A stretch of 64,000 bases of DNA from the NCBI GenBank assembly GCA_032433765.1, contig JAVIAB010000139.1, positions 47,240,421 to 47,304,420 on the forward strand. Direction: 5' to 3'. The position numbers and the translations under genes are program-made. Below, piece by piece: positions 45,636 through 56,917 of this stretch. The notes beneath the pieces are model-generated. The model saw nothing but the letters and a program-made list of their open reading frames with translations, was not told where the DNA came from and ran no database searches. Positions within the stretch are counted from its first letter, which is position 1; the number at the start of each line of letters is the position of its first letter. Source of the DNA: Megaustenia siamemsis. Its lineage: Eukaryota; Mollusca; Gastropoda; Stylommatophora; Ariophantidae.

Positions 45636-47273
45636 GTGTGCTTGAATGATGGAAGGGCAACAAGAATGGCCACTCGAACAGGGGACTCTGATAGTGTCAT
45701 AGACCTGGCACTGGTGTCTTCCACCTTCGCACCGGTTTGCAGGTGGAATGCACTGGGGTTCCACGGAAGTGATCACTATCCATGTGTCCTCCTAATTGAG
45801 AAAGGCGGAAATAAAAGCCAGAGAAGAAAGCTCCACACATTCAACTACGAGAAAACAGACCAGGGCGTCATTAGCAAAATCCGACATAGGAAACAGAGCG
45901 CCCCTCGTAGGAGGCAGGAGAGATGGACGCAGCCACCCTGGTGGAATGTAGATGTCGAGGAAGCTTGGCGGAGCAAGAGACAAACGGTCAAGACATGGCA
46001 GAAAGCCAGAAGATATGGTAGAACACAACCTGAGCTCTTGAAGCGTCTGAAAGTAGAGGTCGACCAAAAAATGATGCACTTTAAACTATGCGCTAAGCAG
46101 GCTAAGAATGCCAAATGGGATGACTTCTGTAAAAAAGTGTGCTCAGAAAAATCGCTCGCCACATTCTCGCGCCTGCATCAGTGCATGAATGGCACACTAC
46201 GACACAGAGGCATACCAGGCTTTCAGAGCACAGGCCAGATATGGCACAAATCTGATGAGAGCAAAGGGAAGGCCCTGCTTGCCCGCTACATTGAGCAGAC
46301 GGACCAAAGAAATGAGGCTGTAAGAATGAGGATACGGGGATCTTTGTCAAATTTGTGTAAGGATGTAGGGCTGGAAGAAGATCTCACAATCACAACCGAT
46401 ACCATTCTCACGACACTTAAAAGATCACACAACACTGCTCCTGGTCCAGATGGTGTTCGGTATGATGACATAGGCGATTTAGCTGATGACGACTTGACAA
46501 CACTGGCCAATGAGTTTAATGCCAGTATTCGGAGTGGCCAGATTAAGGAAGAGTGGCTACACGGCTACTTACTACCGCTACCGAAGCCAAACAAGGACCA
46601 TTCTCAGATCAGTGCCTACAGAATCATCACAATGCAGAACACTGCGGGCAAGCTGCTGGAGAAAATAGTTGCCCGTGTCCTTACCTGTCGCTTTGAACAG
46701 AAACACGTATTCCCATCCACACTCGGAGGTTATAGATATAACAAAGAGACATGGCTCAATGCGGCAGTATTTGCCTATGACGTCTTCGAAGGCTTCCACA
46801 GACGAGAGGAGACATGTGCTGCTGCTATAGATCTGGAGGATGCATACAACAGGGTACCATTTGAATATCTCATGCATATGCTCCTCAAACTGGCGGTGAA
46901 CCCCTTCCTCATTAGATGGATCGCCGCGGCACTGTTTCAGAGGAAGGTGATACTCAGATGTGGAAGTTGGTCTTCCGAACCTACATCCATTTGTCCTGGG
47001 CTGCCACAAGGCTCACCAGTTCTATTTAACGTGTACACAATAACGATCACGGCCCAACAGTTGGATGGGAGGGGAAGAACTATGACTTTTGCTGATGATA
47101 TTCTGGTATATCGACAGGGAAGAGACAGACGAGGAATTGCCTCCACAATGCAAGACGAACTCGATCGCATTTCTTGCTGGTGTGGGGTTCAGGTGCCTTG
47201 GTTAATCCTAATAAAGCATCAGTTTCATGGTTCTCCCTTAACAATCATATCGTTAATACGACCACACCGGTAG
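45636..47273 (+). pseudogene. LINE A reverse transcriptase, long open frame (545 codons)
   Basis: Residues 1-55 are the endonuclease C-terminus, ending SVIDLALVSS and FHGSDHYPCVLLIE (the SDH catalytic motif). A basic linker includes RRRQERWTQPPWWN. RT motifs follow: NTAPGPDGVRYDDI (near residue 268), ITMQNTAGKLLEKIVARVL, GGYRYNKETWLNAAV, AAAIDLEDAYNRVPFEYL (palm Asp), CPGLPQGSPVLFNVYT and MTFADDILVYRQGRD (47088-47099 encodes FADD). The GSPVLFN step lacks the usual LSP, a small deletion. A frameshift after CWCGVQ (about 47190) ends the frame. The start Met at 45636 is arbitrary because the element is 5'-truncated. Confidence 0.9.
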
Positions 47274-48213
47274 TACGAATGGGAGCTGATGAGGTGACCA
47301 GGGACAATTTGATGACATACCTCGGAGTTAAGTTTGATCGCAGCCTGTGTTTTCGGGACCACGTCGACCATGTGATAACAAAATCCCGCAAAGGATTAGC
47401 CGCCTTGAAGGTCATGGCAGCTGCCAACATCGAGCAGAGGCTACTTATTCTTCTGTTCCAGGGATTAGTCCTCGCACCAATCGAGTATGCCCTGGCCATT
47501 CTTACTGTCAGTACAACTCAAATTGATAGGCTGGAGAAAATACAAAATGAAGCCATGCGCATTATCCTGGGATGTACGAGGGACACTCGTACTCAATGAG
47601 GTATCTTCTTGACTTTCCAACCATGGATGACAGAATCAAGATCTGGAGAGCACGAGCATACCTGAAGATTAGTACAGATACAGAGCACCCATTGCACCAC
47701 GTGCTCAACACAGAGAAAGGTAACAGGCTAAAAAGAGGCAAATCATGGGTGGGCCGGGCAGAAGATGTCATCAAACAGGTCTGTGGGCTTACCAATATCA
47801 GCGTTGGTGAGGAGTGGATACCGGTGCCTACGTCATTCAAGGGAACTTTCTCATGTATTGTCACACTCGACAGGAAAAGTAGGGAACAGAACCCGGTCGT
47901 GGTTAATGCTGAGGTCAACGGTCTCATCTGCGATAATACCGATGAGGAAGATGCAGTCATCTATACAGACGGATCTGTAAGACGACACGAAAGAAGTGCA
48001 TGGGCATTTACAGCACGCTCAGCAGGCAGAATAGCCAAGGAAGACAGGGGTGCATACGCCATGACCACGAGTAGCATGACAATGGAGGTGATGGCAGTGA
48101 CCAAGGCATTCAAATGGTTAGAGTCACAAGACTACATCCACGCATGTATACTAAGTGATTCGATGAGCATGATAAAAAAGTGGAGGCGGGCTTTGTACGC
48201 ATGCAATGGGTAG
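47174..48213 (+). pseudogene. LINE A thumb and RNase H domain
   Basis: After the frameshift, 47174-47599 continues: NPNKASVSWFSLNNHIVNTT, YLGVKFDRSLCFRDHVDHV, KGLAALKVMAAANIEQRLLI and EKIQNEAMRIILGC, the RT thumb. A second shift leads to 47572-48213, with RAYLKISTDTEHPLHHVL then the RNase H core: AVIYTDGSVRRHERSAWAFT (first Asp), MTMEVMAVTKAFKWLES (Glu) and ACILSDSMSMIKKWRR (Asp). Confidence 0.9.
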
Positions 48214-48695
48214 AGTCGTTGCAGAAATCCAAAATACGTAAGGTCACCTTTGTCTATGTCCCTGGACATGCGGGAGTACGGGGAAATGAGAGAGCGGACA
48301 GGTTGGCTAGCTGCGCTGTCGTTGAGGACGGGCAACCGATGGATCGGGCGGACATCATCAATGCCCTTCGAGATGTTGGAAGAGCACAGGACTTCGACAA
48401 ACACAGATCAACGTCACTTCTTCGGATGATGGAAATGGGAGTTAAGATGGGCACAGCCAGAAATGAGAAACTTGGTGGCCGTGTAAGAAGACTTATCAAC
48501 CAACATAGAACTGGAGTCGTCAGTCGCTGGACACTGAGGGAATTGCTGAGGAGGGGATCTGAGCACCTATTGACATGTTCGGAGTGCAATGATGATGACC
48601 CGCAAATAACTCAATGTTGCTTATCTATGTATCTATATATTGACTATCATAAATTTATCAGGTCAAGTCAGGGAGCGATTCACCCGAAGTCGTGA
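48180..48695 (+). pseudogene. LINE A RNase H end and C-terminus
   Basis: After a further shift: VTFVYVPGHAGVRGNERADR (last RNase H motif), MDRADIINALRDVGRAQDFD, NQHRTGVVSRWTLRELLRRG and HLLTCSECNDDDPQIT, a start of a Cys motif. The frame then runs into unrelated sequence. Matching segments occur at 8624-8860 and 54970-55085. Confidence 0.88.
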
Positions 48696-48699
48696 AAGC

Positions 48700-49415
48700 G
48701 AATTCTGTAAATCTCGATGGCTGTGGACACGACCAATTCGTACTAGATGGAGGAAAAGTACGCCATCCTCCTAGTCTTTCACAAAATGACGACTATGAGA
48801 TCACCTTATTTAGATCCAACATTTATATTATGAAATATAGATCAAACACATCAGCTGTGACGCACTCGTGCCAGTTACACATGAACATTATGCTGAATTG
48901 GAAAACAATGGTGTGAAACTCTCAGATTAAATAAGCATGGATAGAAAGATGTGATCCCCCATCAATAATTTATTACGGAGATTTGGCCGTGTGTTCTTCA
49001 CTTCAAAAATCCACTATCTGTCGATATTTGCACACCTTTCAACATTGCACTAATATCATGGGAGAAGACAAGATAGGGTGTTACCACAACGCATACCATC
49101 TTGGACAACACGTATTTTTTTTTATAACACTTTTTTTCGATTAATACAGGGGCGGGCACGATACAGTATGACGAGCACATTGCGAGAGAATGAAATATCT
49201 ACATGTGCTTATGCAATATTTATTCTCTAGGTGTTTCCATGATGACCCAAGTTTGAAAGCTTTTATCTGACTCTACGTGTCTTGATCTGGATATCCCTCC
49301 ACATATAATTAAGCTGCTTCTGGAGTGGGGATAAAATATGGTGTGCGCAAAAAATGGGAAAGAGAGTAAGTCTAGAGGGTGGAGGAGATTGTTACATCTC
49401 TACAGTATAAGAAGA
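48700..49415. other. Spacer between LINE A copies
   Basis: No recognised gene or repeat. AT-rich. Confidence 0.5.
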
Positions 49416-49419
49416 AAGA

Positions 49420-51940
49420 TAAAACCTTCAGGTTTTCTTGCAACAAAGGGAGCACAGACGAGGACATCATTAGCAAAATCAGGCATAGCAAGCAGGGCGC
49501 CCCTCGCAGGAGGCAGGAAAGATGGACGCAGCCACCCTGGTGGAACGAAGTCGTCGAGGGAGCTTGGTGGAACAAGAGACAGATGACCAAAAAAGCCAAA
49601 AAGAATGAAAGAACACAACCTGAACTTTTGAAGCATCTGAAAGGAGAGGTCGATCATAAAATGATGCTCTTTAAACTATGTGCTAAGCAGGCTAAGGATA
49701 CCAAGAGGGATAATTTCTGCAAAAAAAGTGTGCTCAGAAAAATCGCTAGCCACATCCTGACGCCTTCATCAGAGCATGAATTTCACAACACGATACAGAG
49801 GCACACCAGACTTCCAGAGCATAGGCCAGATATGGCACAAATCTGAACATAGTAAAGGAAAGGCCTTGCTTGCCCTCTACATTGAGCAGACTTACCATAG
49901 AAATGAGGATTAGGGAGTCATTCTCAGAATTGTATGAGGAAATGATGCTGAGAGAATATTTCACGATCACAACAGTGCCATTCGCACACCACTTAAAAGT
50001 CACACTTCACTACTACTGGTTCAGATGGTGTTCGGTATGACGACAGGCGATTTAGCTGACTATGACTCGAAAAAAAAACTGGCCAAAGAGTTTAATGTGG
50101 CCAAAGAGTTTAATGGCAGCATTCAGAGTGGCCAGATTAAGGAGAAGTAGTTACAGTTTCCCGTTTACTCACCTGTCACCTTGAACAGATACGCGCATTC
50201 CCACCCACACGGAGGTTATAGATATAGCAAAGAGACATGGCGCAATGCTGCAGTCTTCATCTATGACGTCTTCGAAGGGTTCCACAGATGAAAGGAGACA
50301 TGTGCTGCTGCTGCTACTATAGTATACTATGCATCTGGTGGATGCATACAACAGAGTACCATTTGAATATCTCATGCACATGCTTCTCAAACTGGCGGTG
50401 CACCATTTCCTCTTTAGATGGATCGCTGCAGCACTGTTTCAGAGGAAGGTGATATCAAATGTGGAAGCTGGTCTTCCGAACCAACATCAATTTGTCCAGG
50501 GCTGCCACAAGGCTTAACCATTGTCACCAGATATGTTTAACGTGTACATATCACGTGTATAGATCACGGAACAACAGCTAGATGGGAGGAACTATGACTT
50601 TTGCTGATGACATTCTGGTATATCGACAGGTAAGAGACAGACGGGAAATCTCCACATTGCAAAACGAACTCGATCGCATCTCTTCCTGGTGTGGAGTATC
50701 AGATGCCTTGGTTAATTCTAATTACGTATCAGTTGCATGGTTCTCCCTTAACAATCATATCTTTAACACGGAAACACCGGTAGTACGAATGGGAGCTGAT
50801 GAGGTGACAAGGGACATGCTGATGACGCACCTCGGAGTTAAGTTTGATCGCAGCTTGTGTTTTAGGGACTATATCGACCATGTGATAACAAAATCCCGCA
50901 AAGGATTAACCGCCTTGATGGTCGTGACAGCTGCCAACATCGAGCAGAGGCTACTTACCCTCCTATTCCAGGGACTAGTCTTCGCACCAATCGAGTATAC
51001 CCTGGCAATTCTTATCTTCAGTACAACTTAAAATGACAGACTGGAGAAAATACAGAACGAAGCTATACGCATCATCTTGGCGTGTACGAGGGGCACTCCC
51101 TGTATAGCAATGATATATCCTCTTGACTTTCCAACCATGGATGACAGAATCAAGATCTGGTGGGCACGAGCATACCTGAAGGTGAGTGCAAATAAAGAGC
51201 ATCCATTGCACCACGAGCTCATCACAGGGAAAGGTGTCAGGCTAAAAAGAGGCAAATCATGGGTGGGCCGAATAGAAGATGTCATCAGACAGGTCGGTGG
51301 GTTTACCAATATCAACGCTGGCGAGGAGTGGACACCAGTGCCTACGTCATTCAGATGCACATTCTTGTGTATTGTCACACTCGACAGGAAATATAGGGAG
51401 CAGAACTAAACTCAGTCGTGGTCAATGCGTAGGTCAACGATCTCTGATGAGGAAGATGGAGGCATGTATACAGACGGATCCGTAATACGGCATTTACAGC
51501 ACACTCGGCAGGGAGAATAGTCAAAGCAGACAGTGGTGCATACCTTATGACCCCGAGTAGCATGACGATTGAGATGATGGCAGTGACTAGGGCATTCATC
51601 TGGTTAGTCACAAGACTACACCCACGCCTGCATACTAAGTGATTCGATGAGCGTGGTAAGAAAAGTGGAGGCGAGCGCTCTACGCAGGCAATGGGTAGAG
51701 TCATTGCAGAAGTAAAAAATATGCAGTCACTGGACATGCGGGAGTATGGGAAATGAAAGAGCGGACAGGTTGGGTAGCTGTGCTTTCGTTAAAGACGGTC
51801 AACTACGGGATCGCACGGACGTCATCAATGCCCTGCGAGGTGTGGGAAAGCCCCAGGACATCGACAACCATGAGTACACGTCACTCCTTCGGATGAAGGA
51901 GATAGGAATTAAGAAAGGTACATAAGTTAGTGGAAAATGC
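49420..51940 (+). pseudogene. LINE A copy 2, more eroded
   Basis: Parallel to copy 1: GAPRRRQERWTQPPWWNEVV (49500 on), MLFKLCAKQAKDTKRDNFCK, a gapped early RT, VDAYNRVPFEYLMHMLLKLA (50335), MTFADDILVYRQVRDRR (50594), SLNNHIFNTETPVVRMGADE, HLGVKFDRSLCFRDYIDHV and KVSANKEHPLHHELI. RNase H is broken (TDGS-like near 51470; SDSMS near 51640). Deletions remove the AYR/GKLLEK part of RT and parts of RNase H. It ends near 51940, where mariner sequence begins, and its missing end reappears at 54970. Confidence 0.88.
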
Positions 51941-51941
51941 G

Positions 51942-52902
51942 GTTAACTAATGCGTCACACAAATTGTAAAATATTCAAATATACTTGACTGCTATCGGCG
52001 AGCTTATAATGGGTAATGTTGGTATTAACACAATAAAGTGCCTAAAGCATATGTTGAAAATGTCCACCACGGGCCTCAAGACATGTCGTGATTCGTCTTT
52101 CCATATTTGCGAAAACCTTCAGAATAATGTCTGGTGATATTTGTTTAATCTTGTCTACTATTTCAGTCTTTAGGTCATTAATTGTCTGCGGATTATTTTC
52201 ATAAACTTTCCTCTTCAATGCCCCCCACAGATAATAATCTGGGGGTGTTAGATCTGGTGAACGAGCAGGCCAGATTCCACGTGAAATAATGCGATTTGCA
52301 AATATGCTTTCTAAATAATTGAGTGTTGTTGTGGCTGTGTGTGCTGTTGCCCCATCCTGCTGAAACCAGGATTCCATAATTTCCCGTTCTATGAGGTGTG
52401 CTATTAACGGTTCCAGAATTAAAGTACGGTAACGTTCTGCATTTATTGTTTCATTAAAAAATATAGGTCCTATTATCCGCATACGACTTATAGCGCACCA
52501 CACTCCGACTTTTTGATCGTAAAGCGGCACTTGATGAAATTCATGGGGGTTTTCACTGCTCCACAGCCGATTGTTCTGACTGTTCACATAACCGGATAAA
52601 TGAAACCAGGCCTCATCAGTGAAAAAAGTGACGTCAAGGATGGCAGCGCCATGTTCATAAATAAAATTCTGAAACCACATGCAGTAGTTTAAACGGGATT
52701 CATAATCTCTTTCTTGGAGTTAAGACACTTCAGTTAATTTGTATGGACGATAGTGTAGTTCACTTCTTAAAACCTTGTGAACAGAACTCTTAGATATTTG
52801 CACCTGTTGAGACAAGTGGTTTAAAGATGCATTTGGACTCATTGTAATTCTGTCTTGGAGTTCCATAATTTGGTTGTGAAATTGAAGGTCTTCCAGATCG
52901 GT
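51942..52902 (-). mobile_element. Mariner-type element 1, 5'-truncated
   Basis: The minus strand carries a transposase from the second helix-turn-helix onward. MELQDRITMSPNASLNHLSQ and VQISKSSVHKVLRSELHYRP (about 52866-52745) are followed by a stop, then QERDYESRLNYCMWFQNF. The sequence upstream in the frame is cut exactly where element 2's terminal repeat begins (52903). The 3' end, near 51942, was not matched to an inverted repeat. Confidence 0.78.
52042..52680 (-). pseudogene. Mariner 1 transposase catalytic domain (212 codons open)
   Basis: FFTDEAWFHLSGYVNSQN has the first catalytic Asp. KVGVWCAISRMRIIGPIFF, WFQQDGATAHTA (second Asp) and WPARSPDLTPPDYYLWGALK (third Asp) follow. There are 33 residues between the Asp of QQD and the Asp of SPD. 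The C-terminus MERRITTCLEARGGHFQHML is complete. An in-frame stop lies a few codons upstream of the first Met, so the start is not native. DDE/DDD integrases of this kind cut and paste their element; this copy lacks a continuous N-terminus. Confidence 0.9.
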
Positions 52903-54221
52903 GGGTGTTTCTTTAATGACTGTGCATTATTTGAAAATCTAGTTGTTCCAATTTATTTATGTAAATCACGCATCATGTACTGCTGTAGCTTGTTCCTTTT
53001 TCGGTAAAGTTAAACATATAACATCACTATTCACAAAAGGTATTCGAAATATCCACCACGTTTTAGTTGGCAAATGTTGATACGTTTTTTTCATATTGTC
53101 AAAAACCTTACGCAGTATGGGCTGTGTAACATTATTAATGTTGTTGGCGATTGAAACCTGCAGCTCATCGAGTGTGTGGGGATTGTTTTCGTACACTTTT
53201 CCTTTCAGTTCACCCCAGAGATAGTAGTCCATGGGAGTAAGATCAGGAGACCGTGCAGGCCAAATTCCGCGAGAGATTATACGATTAGCAAAAATTTAAT
53301 ATAACAATTCCAGTAATTTTACAGCAGTGTGAGCAGTTGCCCCATCTTGTTGAAACCAAGCTTTTTCAATTTCTGGCTCAGAAAGTTGGGTTACGAATCG
53401 CTCCAGTATGTTAATCCTGTATCTTTCTGAATTTATTGTGTCATAGAAGAAAATTGGGCCGATTATCCGCTGACGACTCATTGCACACCACACTCCTACT
53501 TTCTGATCGTGGAGAAGCACTGGGTGCAATGCATGTGGATTTTCATCACTCCAAAGACGATCATTCTGCCTATTCACGTACCCAGACAAATGGAACCATG
53601 CTTCATCTGTGAAGAAAGTGAAATCAAGGATTTCCTCACCTTCTTGGGCTAGAAAATTCTCAAACCACATACAATAATTAATTCTGGATTGGTGATCTAA
53701 TTCTTTTAATTGAGGAACGACGGAAAATTTGTACGGATGTAACTTTAATTTTTTTTTTCAGAACTCTATGAACAGTACTGCTTGATTTGTGTACTTGTTG
53801 AGCCAGCTTTCTTATTGATTTGCCAGGACTCATTAGAATGCTGTCCTGGATGTTGAGAGATGTTACTTCAAGAACAGATGGTCTACCAGGACGGCTAACA
53901 TCATGTACACTACCGGTGTTTTGAAATTTGATTATTAAATTACTCACAGTATTTCGATGAATCACTGGTGTATCAGGAAATCTATTCACAAATTGTTCAA
54001 CAACCCCATTCGAATACTTGCCGCCGTTACGGAACACATGCTCCACTATAAATACTCTTTCTTCAATCGTTAACACCATTGTAAGCCAGATCTATCATGT
54101 AGCAGTGATGTTTAAATGAACACGTAAATGGTGCTTGAACTATTACGTCATACATAGATAAAATTTAGGTGCGTAATTATTTCAACAACAAAAAATGCAC
54201 AGTCATTAAAGAGACACCCTA
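52903..54221 (-). mobile_element. Mariner-type element 2, 1.3 kb, with terminal inverted repeats
   Basis: The left end GGGTGTTTCTTTAATGACTG (52903-52922) and the right end (complement of 54200-54219, AGGGTGTCTCTTTAATGACT) form inverted repeats, with further similarity inward (GCATT...AATTA.T..ACGCA). TA follows the right end (54220-54222). Length and orientation fit a complete mariner. It sits against the truncated 5' side of element 1. Confidence 0.87.
52966..54079 (-). pseudogene. Mariner 2 transposase, three frames
   Basis: Start Met at 54079: MVLTIEERVFIVEHVFRN and EQFVNRFPDTPVIHRNTVSN form the first helix-turn-helix; RPGRPSVLEV is the linker; KSIRKLAQQVHKSSSTVHRV is the second helix-turn-helix (to 53678). 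A shift at the poly-A-like run leads to 53670-53296, with FFTDEAWFHLSGYVNRQNDR and WFQQDGATAHTA. A deletion and shift lead to 53232-52966, with SPDLTPMDYYLWGELKGKVY. All three catalytic Asp are present but never in one frame. About 30 residues near 53290 are disrupted. The C-terminal GGHFQH motif is replaced by unrelated residues. Confidence 0.9.
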
Positions 54222-54968
54222 TAGTTTGGCTATTGCAGAAACACTAATTTCAGGAAAATCCCTTGCACAAAACTGAATTGTTATTGAACGACATGACGCA
54301 CCACGGCCTGGGCATTAATTACCGAAGGGAAGGCGTATCTTTATTAATTTTGTGAAGACTCAGTAGACAATTAGTTGACTTTAAATACCAACATTTATAT
54401 CTAAATTACAATGAGTTCGAAATGCAAATTTATAACTATGCAAAAGAAGTGTGTTGAACATGTGTTGCGGGTGGAAGATGAGTACTGGAAACGAGATGGA
54501 TTACTATTTGTCCAGCCAGTAATGATTATCAAACTCTTGGAATCGTCAGATTCGGAATGATTAAAATTAAGATGAATTCAATTCCAGCTGCAGTTAGGGC
54601 GTCCTGGGGTCTAATGGTGACCGAAGGACAAGACTAATTGTAACCAATTGAATTCATATTTGCAAATACACATAATGAACAACACCCACAATTAAGCACT
54701 ATGTAGATACGCCTCTGACAAGAATTGCAGTAAACTGGACAATTTATCACGATTACTGTAAACTCTAAAATTTGAATCAACTTGTGTGATATCGTCATAA
54801 AAGATCAAAGGAATTCGCTGATGTGCAAAATCTGTTGTGTTTGTGGAATAAAAAATACCAAAATCTTTGCGTCATCAATATTCTCATATTGCATGCAAAA
54901 TCTGAAACCAAAATAACAAGCGGTTATCACGCAAAGCTAATTCAGGTGTGGTTATGAATTTCTGAACG
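54222..54968. other. Unannotated insert remainder
   Basis: Between mariner 2 and the LINE A remnant. The minus strand near 54330-54222 reads PGRGASCRSITIQFCARDFP and SVSAIAKL, which may be a linker/helix-turn-helix scrap of another mariner. The rest is not recognised. Confidence 0.35.
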
Positions 54969-54969
54969 G

Positions 54970-55090
54970 ACTATAACACAGAACTGGAGTAGTCAATTTC
55001 TGGATTTGCTGAGAAGGGGATCTGAGCACCTATGGGCATGTTCTTAGTACAATGATGATGACCCTCAAATAACCCAATTTCTTGGTTGCA
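54970..55090 (+). pseudogene. LINE A copy 2, displaced 3' piece
   Basis: ACAGAACTGGAGTAGTCA ... TTGCTGAGAAGGGGATCTGA ... GATGATGACCCTCAAATAAC matches copy 1 at 48512-48610. It follows on from where copy 2 breaks at about 51940, so the roughly 3.0 kb between is later insertion. Confidence 0.8.
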
Positions 55091-55495
55091 GTACAAGCTA
55101 AATCATGCACCATCAGACTTTTTTGTTTGGGGGGGGGGGGGGGGGAGAGAAGCGAGATGGAGGACGTCACAGCTGGTATCTCAACAAACGAATATTAAAA
55201 GATAAAATACTACAAAATCGTAAACGCTGAGCCTTACCACCCCCCTATCCTTATATTTGTTATCGTCGGCACACGGACCGCTGGATCCATGTAGCAGTTA
55301 CGTGTTATTGGCTGCCACTGTAAAAAGAAAGATAGTTTCTAATATGTGTAGCCTAGGAGAATCACTTACATCCATTATCATGCAAAAACATCTGTGTAAA
55401 TATCATAAACTCATATTACACAAATACTAATGTGTTTTACACCGAAGACAATTATAAATTATCTAATCAAATAACTCAATACATCATTATCAAGT
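55091..55495. other. Spacer with G-run
   Basis: About 15 consecutive G at 55131-55145. No gene recognised. Confidence 0.7.
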
Positions 55496-55496
55496 A

Positions 55497-56060
55497 CCAC
55501 GCCTGCTGGCGTAGGTGATCATGTCTCTCCACAACTTTCAATCGCGACAGTTATTTATCATTTCTGTTGGTGAGATCTTCTGCCAAGCCATTCTTTTAAA
55601 CTGTCTAGTATATTTTCTCTTTGCTTCCCTCTATCTCTTCGTCCCTCAATTTTCCCAATATATTCGAGCTGTTCTCTTCTCATTACATAGCCAAAAAATA
55701 ATGATTGTTTCTTCCTAATATTGGAGACTAGCTCTCTTCTTACTTTGACCTCTTTCAGAACGTTTTCATTACTCTTCTTAGCTGTCCATGATATTCTCAA
55801 CATCATTCGGTAAACCCACAATGTCCAGTGATTTTCTTGTCTGTTGTCCTATTGTCCATGATTCACATCCGTATGTTAAAGCTGGCTTTACATAACATTT
55901 AATAACTCTTTTTCTTATTTCTATTGTCAAAAATGGATTGCACACTATGTTCCTCATTATTTGGAAACCTGCTTTTGCCTGGGCTGTTCGGCATCTCACC
56001 TATGTTGTACATCTACCATCTGAGGTTAACAATGGTCCCAGATATTTAAATTCATTAACT
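55497..56060 (-). pseudogene. LINE B 3' fragment
   Basis: The minus strand reads AQAKAGFQIMRNIVCNPFLT, IRKRVIKCYVKPALTYGCES, WTIGQQTRKSLDI (55999-55830), then MWVYRMMLRISWTAKKSNEN, VRRELVSNIRKKQSLFFGYV, IEGRRDRGKQREKILDSLKE and WLGRRS. It ends near 55500 at CACGCCTGCTGGCG. It is the same subgroup as 2958-3381 but truncated before RT. Confidence 0.9.
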
Positions 56061-56139
56061 GAATACAATTAACATAAATTGCAAAATAAATTCACAAAAA
56101 TGTATATTTTTCATGAAATTAGAATAAACAAACGCATTA

Positions 56140-56166
56140 TAATTGTTCTTTTGTTTCTTCCCACAG
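56140..56166 (+). promoter_or_regulatory. Candidate 3' splice site upstream of the KCNE-like ORF
   Basis: TAATTGTTCTTTTGTTTCTTCCCACAG is a strong pyrimidine tract plus CAG. If used, a last exon would start at 56167, giving about 750 nt of 5' untranslated sequence with several upstream ATGs. An alternative acceptor, GGCCTCTCTCTTTTAG, ends at 56835, leaving about 82 nt before the ATG and fewer upstream ATGs. RNA evidence is needed to choose. Confidence 0.5.
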
Positions 56167-56917
56167 ACAATACACAGCATTTGTGTTGCCGTCATGAATG
56201 GACGATCACATAGACAAGAGCCTGGTCAGGATTTCTTGGACATCTCTACACTGAATTAACACAATTTCATCTCTACAATCTCGCTGTCATCTCCACAAGC
56301 TCTTAAATTGTTTTAATTAACGACAGCAGTTTACTAGATCATTTCATACACATTGTAGACAGGAGCACTTTGAACTGTGTAGAAGTATCTTTGAGCAAAT
56401 GAATATTGCTACCATGGGCCTATAAACATAATGTGTGCTTGAAAGATTATTAGAAGCTATTGGAGTTTTGATAAGATGAAAGTGATTCAAACAGAAAGTC
56501 GAAGTGATGTTGAAAACATAAATTATCTAGTCAAGTAAAGATATAGATATCTTGTACTCTAAATATAAGATGCCTATGAAATATGTGCTGGGTCGAAACA
56601 CTTGCTGGAAGAAGGGGGCTGTTTTTAACAAGCTTGTCTCCTGCTGTACAACTCTGCAAAGAGCCCACTATCACCACACAAAATTATATTATTAAAGTAA
56701 GCAGTGCGACCTAGGTGAATGAGGTCTTTAGTAATTACCTAGCAGTTAGTTTGCCAGGAGCTCCATGATGGCTGTGCTGTCACAAGTCAGCTTGTGGCCT
56801 ACATGGACTCACCATATATGGCCTCTCTCTTTTAGAACATTTGCTGGTCACAAACTGCAATAAACTACACTGTAAACCTGCTATCTTCATTATATTTAAC
56901 CTTCATTTATTGTTACA

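Larger units (their letters stand above)
45605..48690 (+). mobile_element. LINE A copy 1: endonuclease end, RT and RNase H
   Basis: A 3.1-kb element lacking its 5' part. It begins inside the endonuclease, continues through a complete-looking RT and an RNase H domain, and ends near 48690 shortly after a Cys-rich remnant. Copy 2 at 49.4-51.9 kb has the same domain order. The domains are described in the next entries. Confidence 0.9.

Noticed and set aside
45792..46510. Minus-strand ORFs of 74-105 codons
   Set aside because: Antisense shadows of the LINE A reverse transcriptase frame.
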